Source: Hyphomicrobiales bacterium
GTDB lineage: Bacteria > Pseudomonadota > Alphaproteobacteria > Rhizobiales > Beijerinckiaceae
DNA: 64,000 nt
Direction of reading: 5' to 3'
NCBI GenBank assembly: GCA_027489955.1
Contig: JAIXYZ010000013.1
Coordinates: forward strand, 930,001-994,000
Shown piece after piece: positions 56,124-63,737 of the stretch. How positions within the stretch are numbered: the first letter of the stretch is position 1; every line of letters begins with the position of its first letter. The position numbers and the translations under genes were made by a program. The notes below the pieces were generated by a model that had not been told where the DNA came from, did not search any database, and saw only the letters and a program-made list of their open reading frames with translations.

Positions 56124-57186
56124 GCTGGTCCGCCGCGCCCATCCGTCCGCCCTGGCGCGCGCCCTGGCGCCGCTCGCGGCTCTGGCTGTCGCGCTGGCCC
56201 TGGGCGCGCTGCTGATCTCAGCGCTCGGCCGGTCCCCGGCGGCGGCGTTCGACGTCTATATCCGCTCGCAGCTGACCGATCCGTGGGCGCTGACGGAGCT
56301 CGTCATCAAGGCGACGCCGCTCGTCCTGATCGCCATCGGCCTGTCCTTCTGCTTCCGGGCGAGCCTGTGGAACATCGGCGCGGAAGGCCAGTTCGTCGTC
56401 GGCGCGATCGTCGCCACCTGGCTCGCCCTGTCGGGCTTCGGCGCCTCGCCCTGGCTCCTGCCGGCGCTGCTGATTCTGGGCGCCGCAGGCGGCGCGCTCT
56501 ACGCCCTCATCCCCGCGATCCTGCGCGTGCGCTTCGGTGTCAGCGAGATCCTCACCAGCCTCATGCTCGTCTACGTGGCCGAGCTCCTGCTCGACTATCT
56601 GGTGCGCGGCCCCTGGCGCGATCCGCGCGGCTTCAACTTCCCCCAGACGCGCCTGTTCTCCGACGCGGCCATGTTGCCGACCTTCGGCGACGGCGGCCGG
56701 CTCCATCTGGGCGTCCTCATCGCGCTGGTCGCCGTGTTCGTGGCGTGGATCGTCATGTCGCGCACGCTGTTCGGCTACCGGCTGCGCGTGACCGGCGACG
56801 CGCCCCGCGCCGCCCGCTTCGCAGGCTTCCGCCCCGCCTCTACGACGCTGGCGGTCTTCGCCATCTCGGGCGCCATGGCGGGCCTTGCCGGCATCATCGA
56901 GATCACCGGCCAGATGCACCAGCTGCGGCCCGCGATCTCCCCCGGCTACGGCTTCACCGCGATCATCGTCGCCTTCCTCGGGCGGCTGCATCCGGTCGGC
57001 ATCCTGGCCGCCGGCCTCGTCCTGGCGCTGACCTTCATCGGTGGTGAATCGGCGCAGATCGCGCTCAAGCTCCCCTTCGACGTGACGCGCGCCTTCCAGG
57101 GCCTGCTGCTGTTCTGCGTGCTGGCGGCCGATTCCCTCGTCACCTACCGCATCCGCCTCGTCTCCGCCGCCGGGAGGCCCGCATGA
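56113..57186 (+). CDS. BMP-type nucleoside ABC transporter permease 1
   Basis: 357 residues, about ten hydrophobic segments, BPD_transp_2 family: LIAIGLSFCFRASLWNIGAEGQ is the standard block, with LRVRFGVSEILTSLMLVYVA and the coupling segment GDAPRAARFAGF. Starts inside the ATPase gene (11-nt overlap) and its stop overlaps the next start (ATGA). Confidence 0.93.
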   Translation: MRIELVRRAHPSALARALAPLAALAVALALGALLISALGRSPAAAFDVYIRSQLTDPWALTELVIKATPLVLIAIGLSFCFRASLWNIGAEGQFVVGAIVATWLALSGFGASPWLLPALLILGAAGGALYALIPAILRVRFGVSEILTSLMLVYVAELLLDYLVRGPWRDPRGFNFPQTRLFSDAAMLPTFGDGGRLHLGVLIALVAVFVAWIVMSRTLFGYRLRVTGDAPRAARFAGFRPASTTLAVFAISGAMAGLAGIIEITGQMHQLRPAISPGYGFTAIIVAFLGRLHPVGILAAGLVLALTFIGGESAQIALKLPFDVTRAFQGLLLFCVLAADSLVTYRIRLVSAAGRPA

Positions 57187-58100
57187 CCCTTGCCGAGGCT
57201 GTCCTCCTCACGGTCATCACCGCGTCGACGCCGCTGCTCATCGCCGCCATCGGGGAACTGTTGGCGGAGCGGGCAGGCGTCCTGAACCTTGGCGTGGAAG
57301 GCATGATGGCGGTCGGCGCGGCCTGCGCCTTCGCGGCCGCGGTCTCGCTCGACTCCACTCTCGGCGGCTTCGTCGCGGGGGCGGGGGCCGGCATGGCCCT
57401 CTCTCTCGTCTTCGCCTTCGCCGTGCTCGGCGTCGCCGCGAACCAGGTGGCCTCGGGGCTTGCGCTCACGATCCTGGGGCTTGGCCTGTCGGGCGTCATC
57501 GGCGCCCCGTTCGTGGGCGCGCGCCGCGATCCGATCGCCCACCTGTCGCTGCCGGGGCTGACCGACCTTCCGTTCATCGGCCGCCCGCTCTTCGGGCAGG
57601 ACCCGATCGTCTACCTGTCCTTCGCGCTCGCGGCCGCGATGGCCTGGTTCCTGTTCCGCACCCGCGGCGGTCTGACCCTGCGCGCCATCGGCGAGGACCA
57701 CGCCTCGGCCCACGCGCTGGGACTGCCGGTCCTGAAGGCCCGCTTCCTCGCCATCCTGTTCGGAGGTGCGTGCGCAGGGCTCGCGGGAGCGTATCTCTCG
57801 CTCGTCTACACGCGCTTCTGGTCACCGGGCATGACCGGCGGTCGCGGCTGGATCGCGCTTGCCCTGGTGGTCTTCGCCGCCTGGAGGCCGGGTAGAGCGC
57901 TGGCCGGCGCCTATCTCTTCGGCCTCGCCACCGTGCTGCAGCTCCACGCCCAGGCGGGCGCGATCCGGCTGCCGTCCCAGCTCCTCTCCGCCATGCCGTA
58001 TCTCGTGACGATCCTGGCGCTGGTCATCCTGGCGGCGCGGGACCGGCGGTCCACGGGCGCCCCGGCCTCCCTCGGCATTCCCTTCGTGCCCGACCGGTAG
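57183..58100 (+). CDS. BMP-type nucleoside ABC transporter permease 2
   Basis: 305 residues, BPD_transp_2 family: TPLLIAAIGELLAERAGVLNLGVEGMM and the coupling segment GEDHASAHALGLPVLKARF. ATGA overlap with permease 1. No binding-protein gene follows; ychF is next with its own promoter, so the receptor must be encoded elsewhere. Confidence 0.93.
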   Translation: MTLAEAVLLTVITASTPLLIAAIGELLAERAGVLNLGVEGMMAVGAACAFAAAVSLDSTLGGFVAGAGAGMALSLVFAFAVLGVAANQVASGLALTILGLGLSGVIGAPFVGARRDPIAHLSLPGLTDLPFIGRPLFGQDPIVYLSFALAAAMAWFLFRTRGGLTLRAIGEDHASAHALGLPVLKARFLAILFGGACAGLAGAYLSLVYTRFWSPGMTGGRGWIALALVVFAAWRPGRALAGAYLFGLATVLQLHAQAGAIRLPSQLLSAMPYLVTILALVILAARDRRSTGAPASLGIPFVPDR

Positions 58101-58112
58101 CCGGCTGCCGCA

Positions 58113-58140
58113 TTGCCAAGGCGGCCTTCCTCGTCTATCG
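58113..58140 (+). promoter_or_regulatory. Candidate promoter of ychF
   Basis: TTGCCA (58113-58118), 16-bp spacer, CTATCG (58135-58140); start near 58147, leader about 26 nt. Confidence 0.45.
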
Positions 58141-58172
58141 CCCGTGCCCATCCTCCCACCGAGTGACGGTCC

Positions 58173-59270
58173 ATGGGTTTCAAGTGCGGCATCGTCGGCC
58201 TGCCGAACGTCGGCAAGTCGACCCTCTTCAACGCTCTCACGCAGACGGCGGCGGCGCAGGCCGCCAATTATCCGTTCTGCACGATCGAGCCGAATGTGGG
58301 CGACGTCGCCGTGCCCGATCCGCGCCTCGACGCGCTGGCCGGCATCGCCTCCTCGGCGCAGATCATCCCGACCCGGATCACCTTCGTCGATATCGCCGGC
58401 ATCGTGCGCGGCGCATCCAAGGGCGAGGGGCTCGGCAACCAGTTCCTCGCCAACATCCGCGAGGTGGACGCCATCGTCCACGTCGTGCGCTGCTTCGAGG
58501 ACGGCGACATCACCCACGTGGAAGGCCGTGTCGACCCGATCGCCGACGTGGAGACGATCGAGACCGAGCTGATGCTCGCGGACCTGGAGAGCCTGGAAAA
58601 GCGCATCCTGCCGCTGGAGAAGAAGGCCAAATCTGGCGACAAGGACGCCAAGGAGCAGGTGGCGCTCATCGAGCAGTGCCTCGTCCTGCTGCGCGAGGGC
58701 AAGCCGGCCCGCCTGGTGGAGCGCCGGCCGGAGGACGAGAAGGCCTTCGCCATGCTTAACCTCCTGACCTCCAAGCCCGTCCTCTACGTCTGCAACGTCG
58801 AGGAGGCTTCGGCCCGCGACGGCAACGATTTCTCCGCCCGCGTCTTCGAGCGCGCCCGCGCCGAGGGCGCCAGCGCGGTCGTCGTGTCCGCCAAGATCGA
58901 GAGCGAGATCGCGGTCCTGCCGCCGGGCGAGCAGGCGGAATACCTGGAGGCGGTCGGCCTCGACGAGCCGGGCCTGAACCGCGTCATCCGCGCCGGCTAC
59001 GAGCTGCTCGCCCTGGTGACCTACTTCACCGTGGGGCCGAAGGAGGCCCGCGCCTGGACGATCACCCGCGGCACCAAGGCGCCGCAGGCGGCCGGCGTGA
59101 TCCACACCGACTTCGAGAAGGGCTTCATCCGCGCGGAGACCATCGCCTACGCGGACTATGTCTCGCTGAAGGGCGAGGCGGGTGCCCGCGAGGCCGGCAA
59201 GCTGCGGCTGGAAGGCAAGGAATACGTCGTGCAGGACGGGGACGTCCTGCATTTCCGCTTCGCGAACTGA
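58173..59270 (+). CDS. ychF: Redox-regulated ribosome-associated ATPase YchF (OLA1 family)
   Basis: 365 residues. Obg-like P-loop ATPase: G1 GLPNVGKSTLFNALT, G3 with DIAGIVRGASKGEGLGN, the NVEE variant in place of NKxD, which explains ATP rather than GTP preference, and the C-terminal TGS domain (about 280-365) with FHF ending VLHFRFAN. Binds the ribosome and acts in translation and oxidative-stress responses. Converges on the DUF2892 gene. Confidence 0.97.
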   Translation: MGFKCGIVGLPNVGKSTLFNALTQTAAAQAANYPFCTIEPNVGDVAVPDPRLDALAGIASSAQIIPTRITFVDIAGIVRGASKGEGLGNQFLANIREVDAIVHVVRCFEDGDITHVEGRVDPIADVETIETELMLADLESLEKRILPLEKKAKSGDKDAKEQVALIEQCLVLLREGKPARLVERRPEDEKAFAMLNLLTSKPVLYVCNVEEASARDGNDFSARVFERARAEGASAVVVSAKIESEIAVLPPGEQAEYLEAVGLDEPGLNRVIRAGYELLALVTYFTVGPKEARAWTITRGTKAPQAAGVIHTDFEKGFIRAETIAYADYVSLKGEAGAREAGKLRLEGKEYVVQDGDVLHFRFAN

Positions 59271-59277
59271 GCGCGCT

Positions 59278-59466
59278 TCAACGCGCGCAGGTATCGAAGC
59301 CCAGGAGGCTGTAGGCCGGGCAGCGGCCCGCAAGGCCCGTGGCCAGCGGGATGAGGCCGAGCCAGCCCCAGGCGGTCTTGGGACCCACGAAGACGATCGC
59401 CAGGAGCGCGAGCCCCAGGACGATGCGCGCGGCCCGATCGATCGTACCGACATTGACGGCGAACAT
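59278..59466 (-). CDS. DUF2892 small membrane protein
   Basis: 62 residues: NVGTIDRAARIVLGLALLAIVFVGP is the DUF2892 N-terminus (N-x-G-x-x-DR), then a second hydrophobic segment and the end CPAYSLLGFDTCAR with the conserved CPxY-LG---C. Same fold as the membrane part of YgaP-type sulfurtransferases. ATG 59466 has GGGAG upstream. An FNR/FixK-like box about 65 bp upstream suggests induction at low oxygen. Confidence 0.92.
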   Translation of the reverse strand: MFAVNVGTIDRAARIVLGLALLAIVFVGPKTAWGWLGLIPLATGLAGRCPAYSLLGFDTCAR

Positions 59467-59523
59467 GGCGTGCTCCCGGCCGTTGAACAGGCGGCATGAT
59501 CGGGCATCGCGCGCGCCTGCGCC

Positions 59524-59537
59524 GTGATCCATGTCAA
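59524..59537 (-). promoter_or_regulatory. FNR/FixK-like box upstream of the DUF2892 gene
   Basis: On the minus strand TTGAC-ATGG-ATCAC, matching TTGAT-N4-ATCAA at 8 of 10 positions. If centred at -41.5, the start would be near 59489, leaving a 23-nt leader. It overlaps the region upstream of divergent nfi. Confidence 0.45.
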
Positions 59538-59549
59538 GGGAGCCGCGCC

Positions 59550-60221
59550 TTGCAATTCCGCCGCCTTCACGACTGGAACGTGACGCCCAAGGAGGCCGTA
59601 GCGATCCAGAAGCGGCTTCGCGGCGAACTGGTCGTGGCCGGCCGGATCGACCCGAAGGCGCTCCGGCTCGTCGCAGGGGTGGACGTCAGCGTGCGCGGCG
59701 GCATCTCCCAGGCCGCGGTCGTGGTGTGCCGCATGCCGGACTTCGCCGTGGTCGAGACGCGCATCGCCCGGCGCCCGACGCCCTTTCCCTACGTGCCCGG
59801 CCTGCTCACCTTCCGCGAGGGGCCGGTGCTGGAGGACGCCTTCGCAGCGCTTGCAAGCGAGCCGGACCTGTTCCTGGTGGACGGGGCGGGCATCGCCCAT
59901 CCCCGACGACTGGGCGTTGCCGCCCATCTCGGCCTCATTCTGGACCGGCCGACCGTCGGCTGCGCCAAGACGCGGCTGTGCGGCACCCATGACCCCGTGC
60001 CGGAGGCCCGCGGCGCGGCGGTTCCGCTGGTCGACCGGGGGGAGGAGGTCGGCATCGTGCTGCGGACGCGCGCGGGCGTCGCGCCGCTCTTCGTGTCGCC
60101 AGGCCATCGCTGCGCCCTTTCCGACGTCGCCGCCGCCGTGATGGCCTGCACGCCGCGCTGGCGCCTGCCGGAGCCGATCCGCCGGGCGCACGAGGCCGCA
60201 GGACGCGAGCCGGACGCCTGA
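59550..60221 (+). CDS. nfi: Endonuclease V
   Basis: 223 residues. Nicks DNA one base 3' of deoxyinosine in deaminated-base repair. The catalytic acidic residues are in LVAGVDVSV (Asp), LTFREGPV (Glu) and FLVDGAGIAHPRRLGVAAHLG (Asp plus the HPR block). The start is TTG 59550 with AAGGGAG eight bases before it; no ATG fits. Divergent from DUF2892, followed by the agmatinase gene. Confidence 0.93.
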   Translation: MQFRRLHDWNVTPKEAVAIQKRLRGELVVAGRIDPKALRLVAGVDVSVRGGISQAAVVVCRMPDFAVVETRIARRPTPFPYVPGLLTFREGPVLEDAFAALASEPDLFLVDGAGIAHPRRLGVAAHLGLILDRPTVGCAKTRLCGTHDPVPEARGAAVPLVDRGEEVGIVLRTRAGVAPLFVSPGHRCALSDVAAAVMACTPRWRLPEPIRRAHEAAGREPDA

Positions 60222-60282
60222 CCGGCCGCTCGTTGTTGCGCTGCCACATCCCGCCGCTAAGCTGGCGCTCTGGAGGGCAGCC

Positions 60283-61233
60283 GTGACCGATCCGATTCCG
60301 TCCATCGACAACGCCATCCATGGCCCCATCCGCGGCGGCGCGTCCGATCCCACCTATGCCGGCGTCCTGTCCTTCATGCGCAGGCGCTACACCCGGGACC
60401 TGGACGGCGTCGACGTGGCGGTGCTGGGCGTTCCCTTCGACGGCGCGGTCACCAACCGGCCGGGTGCCCGCTTCGGGCCCCAGGCCATCCGGCGCGCCTC
60501 GGCGATCTTCGACGGCGACCCGCAATTCCCCTCGGGGCTCGATCCGTTCGACCGGCTGAACGTCGTCGATTTCGGCGATTGCCATCTCGACACCCGCCGC
60601 CCCGCAACGATCCCCGGCGCCATCGAGGAGCAGGCGCAGGCGATCGTCGACACCGGGTGCCACCTGGTGACGCTCGGCGGCGACCATTTCATCACCCTGC
60701 CGCTGCTGCGCGCCCACGCCATGCGCCACGGCCCGCTGGCGCTCGTCCAGTTCGACGCGCACCAGGACACCTGGGAGGACGAGGGGGACTGCATGTCCCA
60801 CGGCACTTTCGTCAGCCGCGCGGTGTCCGAGGGGCTGATCGATCCCGTCCGCTCCATCCAGATCGGCATCCGCACCGTGGCGCCCGCCGATTTCGGCATC
60901 GAGATCCTCGATGCCCATGAGGCCCATCGCCTGGGCGCCGACGGCATCGCCGCCGAGATCGGCGCCCGGGTCGGCGACGCGCCGGCCTACCTCACCTTCG
61001 ACATCGACTGCCTCGATCCGGCCTATGCGCCCGGGACGGGCACGCCGGTTTCGGGCGGGCTGTCGAGCCACATCGCGCTCGCCGCCCTGTGGGGCACGCG
61101 CGGCATCGACTGGCGCGGCATGGACATCGTCGAGGTATCCCCGCCCTACGACCATGCCGACATCACCGCCATAGCCGGGGCGACGGTCGTCCAGCACTAC
61201 CTGCAGATCCTGGCGGAGAAGCACGCCGGCTGA
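60283..61233 (+). CDS. Agmatinase/ureohydrolase family enzyme
   Basis: 316 residues of the arginase/agmatinase fold. Binuclear manganese ligands lie in LGGDHFIT, FDAHQDTWE and FDIDCLDPAYAPGTGTP; the region EVSPPYDHADITA completes the site. The overall type is SpeB-like agmatinase (agmatine to putrescine plus urea), but close relatives act on guanidinobutyrate or other guanidino acids. FDAHQDT rather than the common FDAHxDT with Tyr/Ser is normal. GTG start at 60283 with GGAGGG. A strong -35 (TTGACA) abuts its stop codon and belongs to the argC leader. Confidence 0.9.
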   Translation: MTDPIPSIDNAIHGPIRGGASDPTYAGVLSFMRRRYTRDLDGVDVAVLGVPFDGAVTNRPGARFGPQAIRRASAIFDGDPQFPSGLDPFDRLNVVDFGDCHLDTRRPATIPGAIEEQAQAIVDTGCHLVTLGGDHFITLPLLRAHAMRHGPLALVQFDAHQDTWEDEGDCMSHGTFVSRAVSEGLIDPVRSIQIGIRTVAPADFGIEILDAHEAHRLGADGIAAEIGARVGDAPAYLTFDIDCLDPAYAPGTGTPVSGGLSSHIALAALWGTRGIDWRGMDIVEVSPPYDHADITAIAGATVVQHYLQILAEKHAG

Positions 61234-61262
61234 TTGACAGGGGCCGGGCCTTCCGGCACATC
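61234..61262 (+). promoter_or_regulatory. Candidate argC leader promoter
   Basis: Perfect TTGACA (61234-61239), 17-bp spacer, CACATC (weak -10). The predicted start falls on or next to the ATG at 61269, so a transcript from here would be leaderless. Confidence 0.4.
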
Positions 61263-61268
61263 AGCGCC

Positions 61269-61325
61269 ATGTTCACGGTCCCGACCCGCCCCCGACGTAC
61301 GATCGCCGCCCTGACCGCGCGATGA
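61269..61325 (+). CDS. Possible 18-residue leader peptide of argC
   Basis: ATG at 61269 opens an 18-codon frame (MFTVPTRPRRTIAALTAR, stop TGA at 61323). Four codons are Arg, three of them within positions 7-10, and they use CGA twice and CGT once, rare choices in such a GC-rich genome. There is no ribosome site, but the promoter would place the RNA 5' end at the ATG. A terminator follows 25 nt after the stop, then argC. This is the layout of a transcription-attenuation leader; coding is not proven. Confidence 0.35.
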   Translation: MFTVPTRPRRTIAALTAR

Positions 61326-61349
61326 CCGGGGACGTGTGTCCGCTCGGAA

Positions 61350-61374
61350 GCCGCGCCGCAAGCGCGGCTTTTTT
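61350..61374 (+). terminator. Intrinsic terminator upstream of argC
   Basis: 7-bp perfect stem GCCGCGC / GCGCGGC with loop CGCAA, then six T. It could end the agmatinase transcript (117 nt after its stop) or act as an attenuator for argC, which starts 67 nt further on. Confidence 0.9.
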
Positions 61375-61440
61375 CGTATCCGGGGGCCGCGGCGCGGTCC
61401 CGTACCGCCCCTGATTCATCCGCCATCTGAGGAGACAGAC

Positions 61441-62514
61441 ATGGCCGTCCTGGCAAGGAACGCGAAGGCGCGCGTCGGCATTCTCGGCGCTTCCGGCTAT
61501 ACCGGCGCGGAGCTCTTGCGCATGCTGCTGCGCCATCCGCGCGTGGAGATCGCCGTCCTCACCGCCGACCGCAAGGCCGGCCAGGCCATGGCCGACGTCT
61601 TCCCGCAATTCGCGCCGTTCGCCCTGCCGCAGCTCGTCGCCATCGACAGCATCGACTGGGCGAGGGAGAAGCTGGACGTCGTCTTCTGCGCGCTGCCCCA
61701 CGGCACGACGCAGACGGTCATCACCGACCTGATGGCCAAGGCGCCCCAGACCCGGATCGTCGACCTGTCGGCCGATTTCCGCCTGTCCGATCCCGAGGCC
61801 TATGCCCGCTGGTACGGCCACGCGCACCAGGCGCTCGACCTGCAGAAGGACGCCGTCTACGGCCTGTCCGAAATGTACCGGAAGGATATCCGCCAGGCGC
61901 GGCTCGTCGCCAATCCCGGCTGCTACACCACGAGCGGCCAGCTTCCGGTGATCCCGCTGCTGAAGGCCAAGGCCATCGAGACCGACCCGATCGTCATCGA
62001 CGCCAAGTCGGGCGTCACCGGCGCGGGCAGGGCGGCCAAGGAGGCCAACCTCTTCACCGAGGTCTCCGAGGGCTTCCACGCCTACGGCGTCGGCCATCAC
62101 CGCCACATGGCGGAGCTGGACCAGGAATTCTCGAAGGCCGCGGGCAAGGCGGTCGTGCCGACCTTCACGCCGCACCTCCTGCCCATGAACCGGGGCATCC
62201 TGTCCACGATCTACGTGCGCTGCCGCAAGGGGCGCACGCCGGAGGACCTGCACGCCATCCTCGCCAAGACCTACGCGAAGGAGCCGTTCGTCCACGTCAT
62301 GCTCTTCGGCCAGACGCCGCAGACGCGCCACGTGCGCGGCTCCAACATGACGATGATCGGCGTCGCCGCGGACCGCCAGCCGGGGCGGGCGATCCTCGTC
62401 AGCGCGCTGGACAACCTGGTGAAGGGCGCCTCGGGCCAGGCGATCCAGAACATGAACATCGTGCTCGGGCTCCCCGAGACGACGGGCATCGACCAGATCG
62501 CGCTGTTCCCCTGA
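61441..62514 (+). CDS. argC: N-acetyl-gamma-glutamyl-phosphate reductase
   Basis: 357 residues. Third step of arginine synthesis: NADPH reduction of N-acetyl-glutamyl phosphate to the semialdehyde. Rossmann motif VGILGASGYTGAEL at the N-terminus, catalytic Cys161 in NPGCYTT, and the general-base His region YGVGHHRHMAEL. Length is that of the longer ArgC class. ATG 61441 is preceded by GAGGAGACAGAC, a strong site. It is separated from upstream genes by the terminator at 61350. Confidence 0.97.
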   Translation: MAVLARNAKARVGILGASGYTGAELLRMLLRHPRVEIAVLTADRKAGQAMADVFPQFAPFALPQLVAIDSIDWAREKLDVVFCALPHGTTQTVITDLMAKAPQTRIVDLSADFRLSDPEAYARWYGHAHQALDLQKDAVYGLSEMYRKDIRQARLVANPGCYTTSGQLPVIPLLKAKAIETDPIVIDAKSGVTGAGRAAKEANLFTEVSEGFHAYGVGHHRHMAELDQEFSKAAGKAVVPTFTPHLLPMNRGILSTIYVRCRKGRTPEDLHAILAKTYAKEPFVHVMLFGQTPQTRHVRGSNMTMIGVAADRQPGRAILVSALDNLVKGASGQAIQNMNIVLGLPETTGIDQIALFP

Positions 62515-62524
62515 CGAAGCCGGC

Positions 62525-62546
62525 CCGGGCGGAGCGATCCGCCCGG
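62525..62546. repeat. Inverted repeat between convergent argC and the small secreted-protein gene
   Basis: 9-bp perfect stem CCGGGCGGA / TCCGCCCGG with a GCGA loop; no T-tract on either side. Probably a factor-dependent or structural 3' end for both genes. Confidence 0.6.
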
Positions 62547-62550
62547 CGCC

Positions 62551-62823
62551 TCAGGCCCGCGCGGCCTTGAGGCGCTTGTTGCAGGCGCTCCAGTATTTCG
62601 GCCAGGTCTGGCCTGCCGTCTTGCCGGCGGCCTTGTCCTTCTTCCATTCCCCCGCGCAGGCCTTCTGCCGCTCCTTCGCGGCGATCTGGCCGGGCGTCAT
62701 CTTGCGCTTGGGCTTGGCCTCCGCCTCCACGGGCGGCTTGGCGGCGGGGGCCTGCGCCAGGGCAGGCACCGCGGGGAGGGCAAGGCAAAGGGCGGCCGCG
62801 GCCGCAACGAGCAATGACTTCAT
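62551..62823 (-). CDS. Small secreted basic protein, possibly PsiF-like
   Basis: 90 residues: signal peptide (about 1-23, ending ALAQ), a Lys/Pro/Ala linker, then a Lys-rich helical end with two Cys (QKACAGEWKKDKAAGK and WSACNKRLKAARA). The spacing of the repeated Cys/Lys units recalls PsiF-type periplasmic proteins, but I would not insist. ATG 62823 has GAGGAT upstream; the frame to 63039 is not coding. Single gene, convergent with argC. Confidence 0.72.
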   Translation of the reverse strand: MKSLLVAAAAALCLALPAVPALAQAPAAKPPVEAEAKPKRKMTPGQIAAKERQKACAGEWKKDKAAGKTAGQTWPKYWSACNKRLKAARA

Positions 62824-63025
62824 CGGCAATATCCTCGACAGCAAGGGCCGCAACCGGCCACAACCACGATGGCACAGGAACAAATCAGAAACAAACGGAT
62901 TCTTCGCATCGCGCGTGGCCCATCGCCCATCGGTCAAGCGAAACCGCGCCGGCGCGCGGGTCTTGTGCCGCATGGTCGCCGCACCCAAGTAGTGCCGCGA
63001 CACCGCGATCGCACAGGAGCCTGAC

Positions 63026-63736
63026 ATGGCCGCCGTCACCGGGAAGCCCTACGACCTCTATTACTGGCCGACGCCCAATGGCTGGAAGATCACCATCTTC
63101 TTCGAGGAGGCGGGGCTCCCCTACAACGTGATCCCGATCAACATCGGCAAGGGCGACCAGTTCAAGCCGGACTTCCTGGCCATCTCGCCCAACAACAAGA
63201 TGCCGGCCATCGTCGATCCCGACGGCCCCGGCGGGCAGCCGATCTCTGTCTTCGAATCCGGCGCCATCCTCCAGTATCTCGGCCGCAAGACCGGCCAGTT
63301 CTATCCCGCCGACGAGCGCGCGCGCACGGAGGTCGACCAGTGGCTGTTCTGGCAGATGGGCGGCCTCGGCCCCATGGCCGGCCAGACCCATCATTTCCGC
63401 ATCTATGCCCCCGAGAAGGTGCCCTACGCGATCAAGCGCTACACCGACGAGACGAACCGGCTCTACGGCGTGCTGAACAAGCGCCTGGCGGACCGGGAAT
63501 ACGTCGCGGGCGATTATTCCATCGCCGACATGGCCATCATCGGCTGGGCCAAGAACTGGGAGCGCCAGGGCCAGGACATCGCCGAGTTCCCCAACATGAA
63601 GCGGTGGATCGACACGATGCTCGCGCGCCCCGCCGTCCAGCGCGGTCTGGCCGTCGGCAGCGAGATCAAGAAGATGGACCTCGCGACCGACAAGGACGCC
63701 CAGGCGGTCCTGTTCGGCCAGCGCGCGCGCAGCTGA
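63026..63736 (+). CDS. Glutathione S-transferase-like protein (YfcG/YghU type)
   Basis: 236 residues: N-terminal thioredoxin-like domain with YYWPTPNGWKITIFFEEAGLPYNV, the cis-Pro region NNKMPAIVDPDG and the glutathione site VFESGAILQYLG; the C-terminal helical domain contains YSIADMAIIGW (the N-capping Asp motif). The Thr-Pro-Asn-Gly start is that of Ure2-like bacterial transferases with disulfide-reductase activity. The gene stops 1 nt before the convergent gene's stop. Confidence 0.94.
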   Translation: MAAVTGKPYDLYYWPTPNGWKITIFFEEAGLPYNVIPINIGKGDQFKPDFLAISPNNKMPAIVDPDGPGGQPISVFESGAILQYLGRKTGQFYPADERARTEVDQWLFWQMGGLGPMAGQTHHFRIYAPEKVPYAIKRYTDETNRLYGVLNKRLADREYVAGDYSIADMAIIGWAKNWERQGQDIAEFPNMKRWIDTMLARPAVQRGLAVGSEIKKMDLATDKDAQAVLFGQRARS

Positions 63737-63737
63737 C

